64,000 nucleotides of DNA. Origin: Micromonospora ureilytica (GTDB lineage: Bacteria; Actinomycetota; Actinomycetes; Mycobacteriales; Micromonosporaceae). The stretch is taken from assembly GCF_015751765.1 (NCBI RefSeq), contig NZ_JADOTX010000001.1, positions 6,882,001-6,946,000 of the forward strand. The letters run 5' to 3'. Within the stretch, counting starts at the first letter, position 1. Each line of letters begins with the position of its first letter. Under the pieces are notes generated by a model. It was not told the DNA's origin. It ran no database searches and saw nothing but the letters and a program-made list of their open reading frames with translations. Shown here piece after piece: positions 50,867 to 59,453 of the stretch. The position numbers and the translations under genes are program-made.

Positions 50867-51295
50867 TCAGACACCGTTGGCCGGGTCGTCCTCGACGTTG
50901 ACCATGAAGTACGCGGCACGCTCGAGGTAGTCCCAGAGTGTGCCGGCGATCTCCGGCTCAAGATCGAGCCGGTCCACGGCGCGGCGCATGTTCCGCAGCC
51001 AGGCGTCCCGTTCGGCCGCGCCGATCCGGAACGGCGCGTGCCGCATTCGCAGCCGCGGGTGCCCCCGCTGCGCGGAGTACGTGTTCGGCCCGCCCCAGTA
51101 CTGCATCAGGAACAGGGTCATCCGGTCGGCGGCCGGGCCCAGGTCCTCCTCCGGGTACATGGGCCGCAGCAGGGGATCGGTGGCGATACCGGCGTAGAAC
51201 TCGTCGACCAACTTGCGGAAGGTGGGTTCGCCACCGACCGCTTCGAAGAGGGTCATCGACGCACCGGGACGGTCGGATTCGCCTGCGGAAGTCAC
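50867..51295 (-). CDS. glbO: Group II truncated hemoglobin (GlbO)
   Basis: 142 residues from GTG 51295, with ATG 51256 as an alternative. A 2-on-2 globin: LFEAVGGEPTFRKLVDEFYA, then MTLFLMQYWGGPNTYSAQRG, the proximal His in HPRLRMRHAPFRIG, and RAAYFMVNVED. In mycobacteria GlbO binds oxygen and handles NO or peroxide, near the membrane. It lies convergent to the YbjN gene. Confidence 0.9.
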   Translation of the reverse strand: MTSAGESDRPGASMTLFEAVGGEPTFRKLVDEFYAGIATDPLLRPMYPEEDLGPAADRMTLFLMQYWGGPNTYSAQRGHPRLRMRHAPFRIGAAERDAWLRNMRRAVDRLDLEPEIAGTLWDYLERAAYFMVNVEDDPANGV

Positions 51296-51414
51296 AGTTC
51301 CATCCTGCCAGGTGTGCCCGGTGCCGACCCGACCCGCACGGCGTGCGTCGGATCACGCCGGGTCGACGCCTCCGAATGCCGGGCACCCGCTCCGGTCGAG
51401 GTCGGCTCGACGGG

Positions 51415-52800
51415 TCAGGTCACCGCGTGCCGGCGGTGGCCGTCACCGGCGTGCGGGTCGGCGGTGCCTCCGACCGAGCCGTCGCCGGCCGGACCGTCGG
51501 GCCCGGAGGGCGGCGGATCGGCGTTGGCCGTCGAGGCGGCAGTGATCGCGTCGTCCACCGTCTGCCGGTCCGGCCAGCGCAACGTGGCCACCACCATCAG
51601 CACCACCCCGGCCGCGCTCCACACCCCGACCACGATCGGGATGGGGAACCGCTCGGCGAGCACCCCGGTTACCAGCACCGCGAAACCCTGGATGACCTGC
51701 ACACCCGTTGCCATCACGCCGAAGGCGCGGGCCCGGAACCCGTTCGGCAGCGCCTGGACGAACAACCCGTTGGCCATCGGCATCATGCCCGCGACCGCGA
51801 ACCCGCAGAGCGCGGCGAGCAGCGCGACCACCAACGGCGGCGGGTCGAGCAGCACCGGTACGAGCACCAACGGGGCGAGCACCGCGAGCGGCCGCATCAG
51901 CTTCAGTCGGCGAGTCGGCCCGAACAGGCGACTCACCAGCAACCCACCGAGGATGAAGCCGACCGGGTTCGCCACCATGATCGCCGCTTGCGCTGTGCCC
52001 GCGCTCACCGCACCACGGCTCTCGTCATTGGCCCAGGCCGCGGCCAGCCCCTCCGGCACGATCGAGAAGAGCATCGCGCTGAACACCAGCACCGCGATGG
52101 CCCGCAGCACAGGTGTACGGAAGACGATGCCGAACCCCTGGCGAGTCTCCCGCAGCAGGTGACTGCGGTGCGCCGGGTTCATCACCGCCGGGCGGTCGCG
52201 CACACCGAGGCGAACCAACAGCGCCGAGAGGCCGAACGTGGCCGCGTTGAACAGCAGCGCCACCTCCGGGTTGATCGCGGCGACAGCGGCGCCGAAGACG
52301 TACCCCACGACCTGGGCGGCCTGCCCGACGCTGCCGTTCACCGACAGCCCCACCACCAGTCGGTCCCCGGTGAGCAACTGCGGGATCAGCGCGGACTTCG
52401 CCGCCTGGCTCGGTGGGTTGGCCAACGTGGCGGCGAAGATGAGCACCAGCACCACCTGGTACGGCAGGCTGGGAATGGCGATGAGCACCATCAGCGCCAT
52501 CCGGATGAGGTCGCACGCCACCATCACCCGTCGGTACGGGTACCGCTCCGCGAGTGCGGCGAGCACGGGACCGCCGAGCAACCACGGCAGGAAGCTGACC
52601 GCGAAGGCGGCCGCGGACAGCGCGACGGACCGGGTCTGCTGATAGACGAGCAGGGTGACGGCGGCCTTCGCGACATAGTCGCCGACCCAGGAGAGAGCGC
52701 CGGCCACGAACACAGCCCGGAACTCGTGCTGGGCGAACACTTCGCGAAACGTGGCGGGACCTTCCGCGGAAGGTCGCTCGTTAGGCACCGTCGCCTCCAT
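51415..52800 (-). CDS. MFS transporter
   Basis: 461 residues from ATG 52800; GTG 52830 adds ten residues. Twelve hydrophobic helices with a short acidic N-terminus; the cytoplasmic loop after helix 2 reads LAERYPYRRVMVACDLIRMA, the MFS motif A region. The C-terminus is Pro/Gly/Asp-rich. Closest in plan to drug-efflux (macrolide or multidrug) permeases of the DHA3 type. The substrate cannot be read from the sequence. It is separated from the globin by an unmarked 119-bp gap. Confidence 0.85.
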   Translation of the reverse strand: MEATVPNERPSAEGPATFREVFAQHEFRAVFVAGALSWVGDYVAKAAVTLLVYQQTRSVALSAAAFAVSFLPWLLGGPVLAALAERYPYRRVMVACDLIRMALMVLIAIPSLPYQVVLVLIFAATLANPPSQAAKSALIPQLLTGDRLVVGLSVNGSVGQAAQVVGYVFGAAVAAINPEVALLFNAATFGLSALLVRLGVRDRPAVMNPAHRSHLLRETRQGFGIVFRTPVLRAIAVLVFSAMLFSIVPEGLAAAWANDESRGAVSAGTAQAAIMVANPVGFILGGLLVSRLFGPTRRLKLMRPLAVLAPLVLVPVLLDPPPLVVALLAALCGFAVAGMMPMANGLFVQALPNGFRARAFGVMATGVQVIQGFAVLVTGVLAERFPIPIVVGVWSAAGVVLMVVATLRWPDRQTVDDAITAASTANADPPPSGPDGPAGDGSVGGTADPHAGDGHRRHAVT

Positions 52801-53032
52801 CGGCTCCGGCTCGGCCGCTCGTGGCAGCACCGCCGGAAGCTCTCGTCAGATCTACGGATCAGCGAGGATGTGATCACGCGTCGGTGGGAACGCGTGCTCC
52901 GGATTCTGCCCGATCGTCTGACAACTAGCTAGGTCGAACGGGTCGTTCGTCGCCTCCCCGACTGAACGAACGGACGATACCCGAGGGGCCGGCCGGCTCG
53001 CGACCCCTGAATAGCAGGACAATGTCGCGGGG

Positions 53033-54178
53033 TCAGGTGGCGCCGCCCTGCCCGGTCTCACCTTCGGGCAACGGCCGGGTCGACAGACCGGGATAGATGC
53101 GGGCGGCCGCGATCTGCGCCGTGATCCCCGAATTCTCCAGAGCCTCCGCGAGACGCCGACGCAACTCCCGGCCCACCGCGAACTGCCCGTCCGCTGTCGT
53201 CTTCACCACGGTGCGGATGACGGCGCCGTCCACCGTCACCTGCTCGACGCCCAGCACCTCGGGCGCCTCCACGATCTCCGGCGACAGCTCCGGGTCCATG
53301 GCGACCGAGGCGGCCGCAGTCCGTAGCACCGCGGTGGCCTCCTCGGTGCTGTTGAAACCGATCGGAAGGTCCACCACCACGAGGGCCCAGCCCTGGCTCT
53401 TGTTCCCCACCCGGATGATCTCGCCGTTGCGGATGTACCAGAGCACGCCGCGGCCGTCGCGCACTGTGGTGACCCGTAGGCCGACCGACTCGACCACGCC
53501 CATCGCCTCGCCCAGGTCGACGTTGTCGCCCACGCCGTACTGGTCCTCGATCAGCATGAAGAGGCCGGCGATCAGGTCCTTCACCAGGCTCTGCGCACCG
53601 AAGCCCAGCGCGACGCCGGCGATCCCCGCGCTGGCCAGCAGCGGCGCCAGGTCGAAGCTGAATTCGCGCAGGATCATCAGCAGCGCGATGCCGAAGACGA
53701 ACGCGGTGGTCAGGCTGCGCAGCACCGACCCGATCGCCTCGGCCCGCTGCCGTCGCCGCTCGGGTACGAACTCGGCCGGGTCGACCGCGGCGGTGGGCAC
53801 CCGCTCGCGTAGTGGCCGCAGCATCGTCGGCACCGCACCGTCGGTGGTCGTCCGCACCAGCCGGTCGATCGTCCGGTGCAGCGCCCAGCGGGCCACCATC
53901 GCGAGTGCCAGGATCAGCAGCACCCGAAGCGGTTTGAGCAGGATCCAGTAGCTTCCCTCGGCGAACCAGGCGGACCCGGTGATCCGGTAGAGCCACTCGC
54001 AGGAGGTGCTGCCCTGGCAGCTCACCGAGACGGCGTCGGACAGGGCTAGGGGCGTCACGCTGGCGGCACTCACTATGTCTTCGTACCGCAAGGGGCCCGA
54101 GCGCCCACCGCCGACCCACCGGTCGATCACCGCAGCGAGGAAATCCGGCGTTGAGGCCGGTGGCCCAGGGCCAACCAA
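53033..54178 (-). CDS. MscS-type mechanosensitive channel
   Basis: 381 residues (start 54178, possibly later). Hydrophobic helices lie at about 80-100, 155-175 and 180-205. The pore helix pattern SAGIAGVALGFGAQSLVKDLIAG is the MscS TM3 signature, rich in Gly and Ala. A beta domain follows (VGDNVDLGEAMGVVESVGLRVT, then GEIIRVGNKSQGWALVVVDL) and a C-terminal alpha/beta domain. It releases solutes under hypo-osmotic shock, in keeping with the trehalose operon nearby, although no direct link is shown. Confidence 0.9.
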   Translation of the reverse strand: MVGPGPPASTPDFLAAVIDRWVGGGRSGPLRYEDIVSAASVTPLALSDAVSVSCQGSTSCEWLYRITGSAWFAEGSYWILLKPLRVLLILALAMVARWALHRTIDRLVRTTTDGAVPTMLRPLRERVPTAAVDPAEFVPERRRQRAEAIGSVLRSLTTAFVFGIALLMILREFSFDLAPLLASAGIAGVALGFGAQSLVKDLIAGLFMLIEDQYGVGDNVDLGEAMGVVESVGLRVTTVRDGRGVLWYIRNGEIIRVGNKSQGWALVVVDLPIGFNSTEEATAVLRTAAASVAMDPELSPEIVEAPEVLGVEQVTVDGAVIRTVVKTTADGQFAVGRELRRRLAEALENSGITAQIAAARIYPGLSTRPLPEGETGQGGAT

Positions 54179-54181
54179 AGG

Positions 54182-54775
54182 CTACCGACCAGCCGGGATG
54201 CCTGCCTCGACCAAGATTCGGCGGTAGATCGGCTCCCAGTCGACAGGCACGGTCAACGCATCCCACACGCTTTCCGGAGGGACGAGGCGCCGCTCGACCA
54301 TTTCGTGCGCGGGCCTCCAGGCGTCCAGGCGGACGTCGGCGCGCCACAGGGCCCGCACGAGCACGAGACCCTGCTCTGGCCCCCGCACGCACACCCCGCG
54401 GCTGAAGCCCAGCAGTCGACAGTCGAGCACCGTCGCGCACGCCTCCTCGCTCACCTCGCGGGCCAGGGTGTCGGACCAGTCCTCGCCGTCCTCCGGGCGT
54501 CCGCCCGGCAGCTGCCAGTGTCTGCCGTCATCGCTGACCAGGACCACACGATCGCCGACTGTGCAGACCCCGGTCGATCCGTGTGGAGTGCCAGTGGGGA
54601 GGTTCGAGGGCGGATACCAGGAGGACTGCCAGTGGTCCCCAACCGTGATGATGTCGACGGCTTCCCCGTCCGCTGCGATGTGCACCGCCCGATGCTGTCC
54701 GTCGCCGAGCCAGCCCGTCCACCTGGTTACGGGTGCGCCGCAGCGGCGATCCGTCCGGTTGCGGATGATCCTCAT
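54182..54775 (-). CDS. Nudix hydrolase
   Basis: 197 residues from ATG 54775. The Nudix box is in LPGGRPEDGEDWSDTLARE, followed by VSEEACATVLD, matching GX5EX7REUXEEXG with Cys in place of the last Gly. The preceding VVLVSDDGRHWQ places it in the class that hydrolyses nucleotide pyrophosphates. Substrate unknown. The last 30 residues are helical. It is divergent from the HNH gene at 54934. Confidence 0.85.
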   Translation of the reverse strand: MRIIRNRTDRRCGAPVTRWTGWLGDGQHRAVHIAADGEAVDIITVGDHWQSSWYPPSNLPTGTPHGSTGVCTVGDRVVLVSDDGRHWQLPGGRPEDGEDWSDTLAREVSEEACATVLDCRLLGFSRGVCVRGPEQGLVLVRALWRADVRLDAWRPAHEMVERRLVPPESVWDALTVPVDWEPIYRRILVEAGIPAGR

Positions 54776-54933
54776 ACCCCATGCGGGATTAGTACGTGCA
54801 ATCCGGGGTCCGATCAGGGACTATTGGCGCAACGGACGTCGGTGATCGGCCCGGCGTCGACCGTGTGGGCCGTTGTGCCCGGCCCCGGTCGGCGGCGGTC
54901 CCCAGCAGCCGCTGAACCGGGAGGGTGAGCGCG

Positions 54934-55470
54934 ATGCCTGACATACGACCCACGGTGGGCTCCGGCGCGTTGGTCCTCAACGCCACCTACGAGCCGCTGT
55001 GTGTCGTGTCGGTGCGTCGCGCCGCGATCCTCGTCCTCTCCGCCAAGGCGGTCTGCGTCGCCGATGGTGACGGCATTTTGCACAGCGCCCGGAACGCGCT
55101 CCCGGTGCCATCCGTGGTCCGGTTGACGCGCTTTGTCCGGGTGCCGTACCGAACACATGTCGGGCTGTCCCGGCGGGCGATCTTCGCCCGGGACGGGTGG
55201 CGGTGCGCCTACTGCCGGGGTCCGGCCGAGACCATCGACCACGTCTTTCCGCGCAGCCGGGGCGGCCGGCACGCCTGGGAGAACGTGGTCGCCGCGTGCG
55301 CCCGCTGCAACCACACCAAGGGCGACAAGACCCCGGCCGAGATGGGGTGGCGGTTACACGCGTTGCCGGCGGCCCCGAAGGGCACCGCCTGGCGGGTGCT
55401 CGGGCACCGCGCCCCTGACCCCCGCTGGGCCGACTGGCTGGACCTGCGGGAGCCCGAGGCGGCCGCCTGA
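54934..55470 (+). CDS. HNH endonuclease
   Basis: 178 residues from ATG 54934, with GGGAGGG 8 bases upstream; GTG 54925 is the alternative. HNH: RRAIFARDGWRCAYCRGPAE, TIDHVFPRSRGGRHAWENVV and ACARCNHTKGDKT. The Cys pairs bind a structural zinc and the His coordinates the catalytic metal. A single conserved copy like this is widespread in actinobacteria; the role may be DNA repair or restriction. Convergent with the erythromycin esterase gene. Confidence 0.9.
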   Translation: MPDIRPTVGSGALVLNATYEPLCVVSVRRAAILVLSAKAVCVADGDGILHSARNALPVPSVVRLTRFVRVPYRTHVGLSRRAIFARDGWRCAYCRGPAETIDHVFPRSRGGRHAWENVVAACARCNHTKGDKTPAEMGWRLHALPAAPKGTAWRVLGHRAPDPRWADWLDLREPEAAA

Positions 55471-55485
55471 GTCGGAAGGACGCGG

Positions 55486-57081
55486 TCAGGCTTCGGGTTC
55501 AGGTCGGGTCGCACGGCGCGCTGCGCGCTCCCGGCGGTCGACCGCTCGGCCGTGCGCGATCGCGAGTAGCCCGTCGATCTCGGGCAGCAGCTGCGGGCCG
55601 GGCATGACGATGCCGGCGAAGCCGTGTTGGGCGTAGCCCGGGTGCGGCACGAGGGTGTCCAGTCGGGCGAAGTCGAACTCGTGCCGGTGCTCCTCGAACG
55701 CCTTCGGCGGGAAGCCGAACCGCCGCTCGAACTCGGCCCGCCCCAGGTCCAGGTTGAGGCGGAAGACGCCGGGGCGGTCAAGCTGTGCGGCCTCGTCGAA
55801 GCCGGGCACGTCGTGCTCGACGATTGTGGCGAACGGCTGGCGACGGTCCGGGCCGACGAAGAAGAACCGGTCGCCCCAGGCCGCCTCGGGTGATCCGTTC
55901 TCCTCGCTCGCCACGACCTGCTCGACGTCGGGCAGCGCGACGATCCGTTCGGCGAGCACGGCCGCGTCGACACCTGTCGGAATGTGCAGGATCGCGTCGG
56001 CGTGCTCGATGATCGTCCGGTCCAGCGGGAAGTAGCGGTAGTCGTGCGTTCGCTGCTCGGCCGCTGCGATGTCGGACGTCGGCAGGTACCGGGGAAGGCT
56101 GGTCTCCTGTTGGAGTCTGCCTTCGTAGGTGGCGGGGGCGGGCGGCCCGATGCCGAGCGCCGGGCTCGCGCCGAGGCTGCCGGCGATCACCGCGTACCGG
56201 TCGCCCAGCAGCGACGCGACGATCGCCCCGGCGCCGGCCCAGGACACCTGCATGCTGGCCAGGGTCATCGTGCTCTGCTGGCGCTGGAGGTGCGTGTTGT
56301 GCGCGAAGACCAGTGTGGGCCCACGGTGTGCCTCGGCCGATCGGATCGCGAGCAGGTTCTCGGCCATCAGCGCGTCCCGGACCGCGGCCAGGCGGGCGAA
56401 GCGTTCCTCCTGGGCCAGTGGCGCGGCGGCCGCGGCGTGGTAACGCAGCAACGCGACCGCAGCCGTGGCGTGCACGAACGCCGCCTGCCAGCCCGCTGAC
56501 TTCCACGGCGCCCGCAGGTACAACTCGGTCACCAGGTCGTCGGCGAGCACCCGCAGTCGCTGGGCGTCGGTCGAGCGCCCGACGGACCGGCCCGGTTCCC
56601 AGATCGCGGCCGTGTCATTCCACAGTGCCTCGTCCCCGATCAGGTCGTCGATCTCGGCCGACCGGTCCAGGTCGAGGAAGTGGCAGACCTGGTTGAGGTG
56701 GCGGCGCGGGCTCGGAGCGCTCTCCAGTTCCACCGGGGCGTCGAAGCCGTGGAACGTCAGGCGCTCGGTGACCGGCCGTCCGGCGTTCCATTCCCGCATC
56801 CGCAGCAGGAGGTCGCGGTTGGCCGGTGCCGCGCCGAACCCGTGGCTGAACCCTTCGGCGAGCGCGCGGTCGAGCGTCACGTCGGCGACGCCCTGCACGA
56901 ACGCGTCGGCGATCAGCCCGGCCGCTCGGTCGCTCTCCACGGCGATCGAGCGGTAGCCATGCTCCGTCAGCGACATGAAGGCCTCGTTGCGGAGCTGCAG
57001 GAAGGCGGACTCACCATGCGTTGGTTCGCCGAGCGCGAGCAGGTCCGGGGATACCGCCAGCAGGTCGAGAAAAGATGCCAT
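55486..57081 (-). CDS. ere: Erythromycin esterase-like hydrolase
   Basis: 531 residues from ATG 57081; an earlier in-frame start at 57147 would overlap the merR promoter. Family motifs: LGEPTHGESAFLQLRNEAF near 17, SIAVESDRAAGLIADAFVQG near 47, FHGFDAPVELES, AFVHATAAVALLRYHAAAAA, TLVFAHNTHLQR near 273, GDRYAVIAGSLG and VVASEENGSPEAAWGDRFFF. Ere enzymes open the macrolide lactone ring with a metal-dependent His/Glu mechanism. The TANNNT box at 57094-57089 on this strand puts the start of transcription at the ATG. It is divergent from a MerR-type regulator, suggesting induction by the drug. Confidence 0.85.
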   Translation of the reverse strand: MASFLDLLAVSPDLLALGEPTHGESAFLQLRNEAFMSLTEHGYRSIAVESDRAAGLIADAFVQGVADVTLDRALAEGFSHGFGAAPANRDLLLRMREWNAGRPVTERLTFHGFDAPVELESAPSPRRHLNQVCHFLDLDRSAEIDDLIGDEALWNDTAAIWEPGRSVGRSTDAQRLRVLADDLVTELYLRAPWKSAGWQAAFVHATAAVALLRYHAAAAAPLAQEERFARLAAVRDALMAENLLAIRSAEAHRGPTLVFAHNTHLQRQQSTMTLASMQVSWAGAGAIVASLLGDRYAVIAGSLGASPALGIGPPAPATYEGRLQQETSLPRYLPTSDIAAAEQRTHDYRYFPLDRTIIEHADAILHIPTGVDAAVLAERIVALPDVEQVVASEENGSPEAAWGDRFFFVGPDRRQPFATIVEHDVPGFDEAAQLDRPGVFRLNLDLGRAEFERRFGFPPKAFEEHRHEFDFARLDTLVPHPGYAQHGFAGIVMPGPQLLPEIDGLLAIAHGRAVDRRERAARRATRPEPEA

Positions 57082-57088
57082 TCCATGA

Positions 57089-57098
57089 ACCGTATCGT
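57089..57098. promoter_or_regulatory. Overlapping -10 boxes of divergent ere/merR
   Basis: TACGGT on the minus strand (57094-57089) and TATCGT on the plus strand (57093-57098) overlap, so the two promoters compete. Downstream, AACCAGCGGTT at 57101-57111 is palindromic and is a candidate MerR site. Confidence 0.4.
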
Positions 57099-57135
57099 TG
57101 AACCAGCGGTTGAGACTCACGAGCAACGGAGCACG

Positions 57136-57870
57136 GTGACGACCCAAAAACCTTCAAACACAGGGGTACGCCGACCGGTCGATCTTGCGCGCGCCCACGG
57201 TCTTTCCGCACAGGCAGTGCGCAACTACGAACGAGACGGCGTCCTGCCGCCGGCCCAGCGCACCCCGAACGGCTACCGTCGCTTCACCGAGCTGCACGTC
57301 AAGGCACTGAGTGCCTACCTCGCCTTGATCACGGGCCACGGCTATGCGGCCAGCGGCGAGATCATGCGGGCCGTCAACCGGGGCGACATCGACACGGCGC
57401 TGCGCACCGTCGACCAGGGCCATGCCCTGCTCCAGCGCGATCGGGAGACCCTGGACGCGGTGGAGAGGGCGGTGGCGACGCTCACCGGAACGAGACCGCA
57501 ACCGCAGAGCCAGAAAGCCGTGCCGATCAGCGTGCTGGCCCACCGGCTCGGTCTCCAGCCAGCCACCCTGCGCAAATGGGAGCGGGCCGGGGTGCTGCGG
57601 CCGGCACGTGATCCGGTGACCCACTACCGGCTCTACCTTCCCGACGACGTCCGGGACGCCGAACTCGCCCACCTGCTGCGCCGTGGCGGGTACCGGCTCG
57701 ACCACATCGCCGGCGTGCTGCGTCGAGTGCGCGACGCCGGCGGCGCTGAACCGCTCGCCGCGTCGCTGCGGCAGTGGCGACAACGTCTCACCGAGCGCGG
57801 TCGGGCCATGCTCACCGGGGCCGCCCGGCTCGCCGATTACGTCGACGCCGCGAACAGGCTCGCAGTGTAG
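57136..57870 (+). CDS. MerR-family regulator with two HTH domains
   Basis: 244 residues from GTG 57136, with GGAG 8 bases upstream; the open frame further up overlaps ere. First winged HTH near 15-85 (RRPVDLARAHGLSAQAVRNY, then ERDGVLPPAQRTPNGYRRFT). Second near 125-200 (ISVLAHRLGLQPATLRKWER, then AGVLRPARDPVTHYRLYLPD). Both are MerR-like, which is unusual since MerR normally has one. A C-terminal helical region could be the effector or dimer domain. Divergent from ere, and its TAG lies inside the operator of the following vapB. Confidence 0.8.
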   Translation: MTTQKPSNTGVRRPVDLARAHGLSAQAVRNYERDGVLPPAQRTPNGYRRFTELHVKALSAYLALITGHGYAASGEIMRAVNRGDIDTALRTVDQGHALLQRDRETLDAVERAVATLTGTRPQPQSQKAVPISVLAHRLGLQPATLRKWERAGVLRPARDPVTHYRLYLPDDVRDAELAHLLRRGGYRLDHIAGVLRRVRDAGGAEPLAASLRQWRQRLTERGRAMLTGAARLADYVDAANRLAV

Positions 57871-57888
57871 AACATCTGGTTCTACACT
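57864..57888 (+). promoter_or_regulatory. Palindromic operator/promoter of vapBC
   Basis: AGTGTAGAAC and GTTCTACACT form a perfect 10-bp inverted repeat around 5 bases. The right half contains a TACACT -10 box (57883-57888), so transcription begins at about 57895, the vapB ATG. The left half includes the stop of the merR gene. Antitoxin autorepression is likely. Confidence 0.6.
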
Positions 57889-57894
57889 ATGACC

Positions 57895-58173
57895 ATGGAG
57901 CGTATCGGGGTCCGAGAGCTGAACCAGAACACGAGTCAGGTCCTGGCTCGGGTGAGTGGTGGCGAGACGGTCGAGATCACCGATCGTGGGCATCCGATCG
58001 CCCGACTGGTTCCGATCAGCGACGACAGGTCTGTGCTGGCCAAGCTCGTAGTGGCGGGGCGGGCCGTCGCGCCAACTGGGAGCGGCCCTGTCCCGCTTCC
58101 GCCAAAGCTCGGCGCCGAGGACGTGGACGTGGCTGCCACGCTCGCCGAGATGCGAGACGAGGAGCGCTGGTGA
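57895..58173 (+). CDS. vapB: Phd/YefM-family antitoxin (VapB-like)
   Basis: 92 residues from ATG 57895, at the predicted leaderless transcription start; ATG 57889 lies two codons upstream. N-terminal Phd/YefM domain: RIGVRELNQNTSQVLARVSG, then GETVEITDRGHPIARLVPIS. The C-terminal half is the disordered toxin-binding tail (AEDVDVAATLAEMRDEERW). It binds the operator palindrome and neutralises VapC. Stop overlaps the vapC start. Confidence 0.9.
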   Translation: MERIGVRELNQNTSQVLARVSGGETVEITDRGHPIARLVPISDDRSVLAKLVVAGRAVAPTGSGPVPLPPKLGAEDVDVAATLAEMRDEERW

Positions 58174-58580
58174 TCTACCTCGACTCCGCCGCCGTCGTGA
58201 AGTTGGTTCGGCAGGAGGCGTGCAGCGCTGACCTTGTCTCCTGGCTCAACGCCCAGGGCGACGTCCCACTGGTCTCCTCCGCTCTCGTCGAGGTTGAGGT
58301 GCCCAGAGCGTTGCGCCGATCAGCCCCGCAAGCGTTGATCGGAGTGCCGGCGGCCGTCGGACGCCTCTTCCGGCTGGAGATCGACGGCACTGTCCGCGCG
58401 ACCGCCGCCGCGTTCGCCGAGCCGACGCTACGCAGCCTCGACGCCATCCACCTTGCCACGGCCCAGGTCCTGACCAACGAGTCCGGAGCGGCACTTGTCG
58501 CCTTCGTCAGTTACGACCGGCGACTGCTTGACTGTGCCAAGGCCGCAGGGTTGCCCGTGGCAAGCCCAGGCCAGAACTGA
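58170..58580 (+). CDS. vapC: PIN-domain ribonuclease toxin VapC
   Basis: 136 residues from GTG 58170. PIN catalytic acids: Asp in IYLDSAAVVKLV, Glu in SSALVEVEVPRAL, Asp in LRSLDAIHLATA, and Asp in FVSYDRRLLDCA. Such toxins cut tRNA or rRNA and stop growth. The 4-base overlap with vapB gives coupled synthesis. A second PIN-like domain, fused to an antitoxin-like segment, lies at 46386. Confidence 0.92.
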   Translation: MIYLDSAAVVKLVRQEACSADLVSWLNAQGDVPLVSSALVEVEVPRALRRSAPQALIGVPAAVGRLFRLEIDGTVRATAAAFAEPTLRSLDAIHLATAQVLTNESGAALVAFVSYDRRLLDCAKAAGLPVASPGQN

Positions 58581-58604
58581 CTCGTAGTCCCGATCTGCCT
58601 GCCC

Positions 58605-59441
58605 TCAACCACCACGCGCCTTGACCAACGATGCGAAGACCACCACGTTGTCCGCGTAGCCGGTCTCGCCGCCGACCCACTGGCCGCCGCAGGTGATCAG
58701 GCGGAGACTCGGGCGGCTGAAGTCGCCGTACACCTCGTCCACCGGCAGTCGGTCCTTGTCGAACTTCTCCACCGAGTTCACCTCGAAGACCGCCACACGC
58801 TGGTCGGTGCGCGTGACCTCGATCTCGTCACCCGAGCGCAGCTCGCGGATCTTGTGGAAGACCGCCGGCCCGCTGGTGGTGTCGACGTGCCCGACGATCA
58901 CGGCTGGGCCGTACTGGCCCGGGGTGGGCCCCTGGTCGTACCAGCCGGCCTCCTGAGCGCGGGCCGCGTCCGGCACGGCGATCGTGCCGTCCGGAGCGAT
59001 GCCCACGTCGTGTACTGGCGCCCGCAGGTCGATCTTCTCGATGGCGAGACTTGTCGGATGGCTTGCCGGCAGCACCGGGAACTTCTTCGGCGGCGGTCGC
59101 AGGCCGGCGCTGAGTCGGTCCGGCAACAGGCTCATTCCGGTCACCTGCTCGACGCCGAGCATCGCCACGATCAGCACCATCAGCGCGGCGATGGCCAGCA
59201 CCGGCAACCCTGGGCTCGTACCGAAACGCAGTCGGGTCGACGGCGGCCCGGCCGGACGCCGCGGCGGCAGCGGGCGGACGGCCGGGTCGGTGGTGGTGAC
59301 GCTGGCAGACACGGCCTGCCCGGCGACCCGGCGCAGTCGCCTGGAGGCACGGGCCACCAGTCGGCCGGACGCGCGCAGCGCCGGCCCGGCCCGGAGGCGG
59401 GCGCGGCGGTCCGGCCGCGCACGCGCGGATCTGCGGGTCAT
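58605..59441 (-). CDS. Class F sortase
   Basis: 278 residues from ATG 59441. A basic N-terminal tail, one membrane helix (about 77-100), and then the sortase beta-barrel. Catalytic residues: His in VIVGHVDTTSG, Cys in LRLITCGGQWV, Arg downstream. Class F sortases act outside the membrane to attach proteins to peptidoglycan or pili. It has the SLAIEKIDLRAPVHDVGIA N-terminal strand typical of the group. It is followed 12 bases downstream by a secreted protein gene, its probable partner or substrate, although that protein lacks an LPXTG motif. Confidence 0.9.
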   Translation of the reverse strand: MTRRSARARPDRRARLRAGPALRASGRLVARASRRLRRVAGQAVSASVTTTDPAVRPLPPRRPAGPPSTRLRFGTSPGLPVLAIAALMVLIVAMLGVEQVTGMSLLPDRLSAGLRPPPKKFPVLPASHPTSLAIEKIDLRAPVHDVGIAPDGTIAVPDAARAQEAGWYDQGPTPGQYGPAVIVGHVDTTSGPAVFHKIRELRSGDEIEVTRTDQRVAVFEVNSVEKFDKDRLPVDEVYGDFSRPSLRLITCGGQWVGGETGYADNVVVFASLVKARGG

Positions 59442-59453
59442 GGGTGATCCGGC

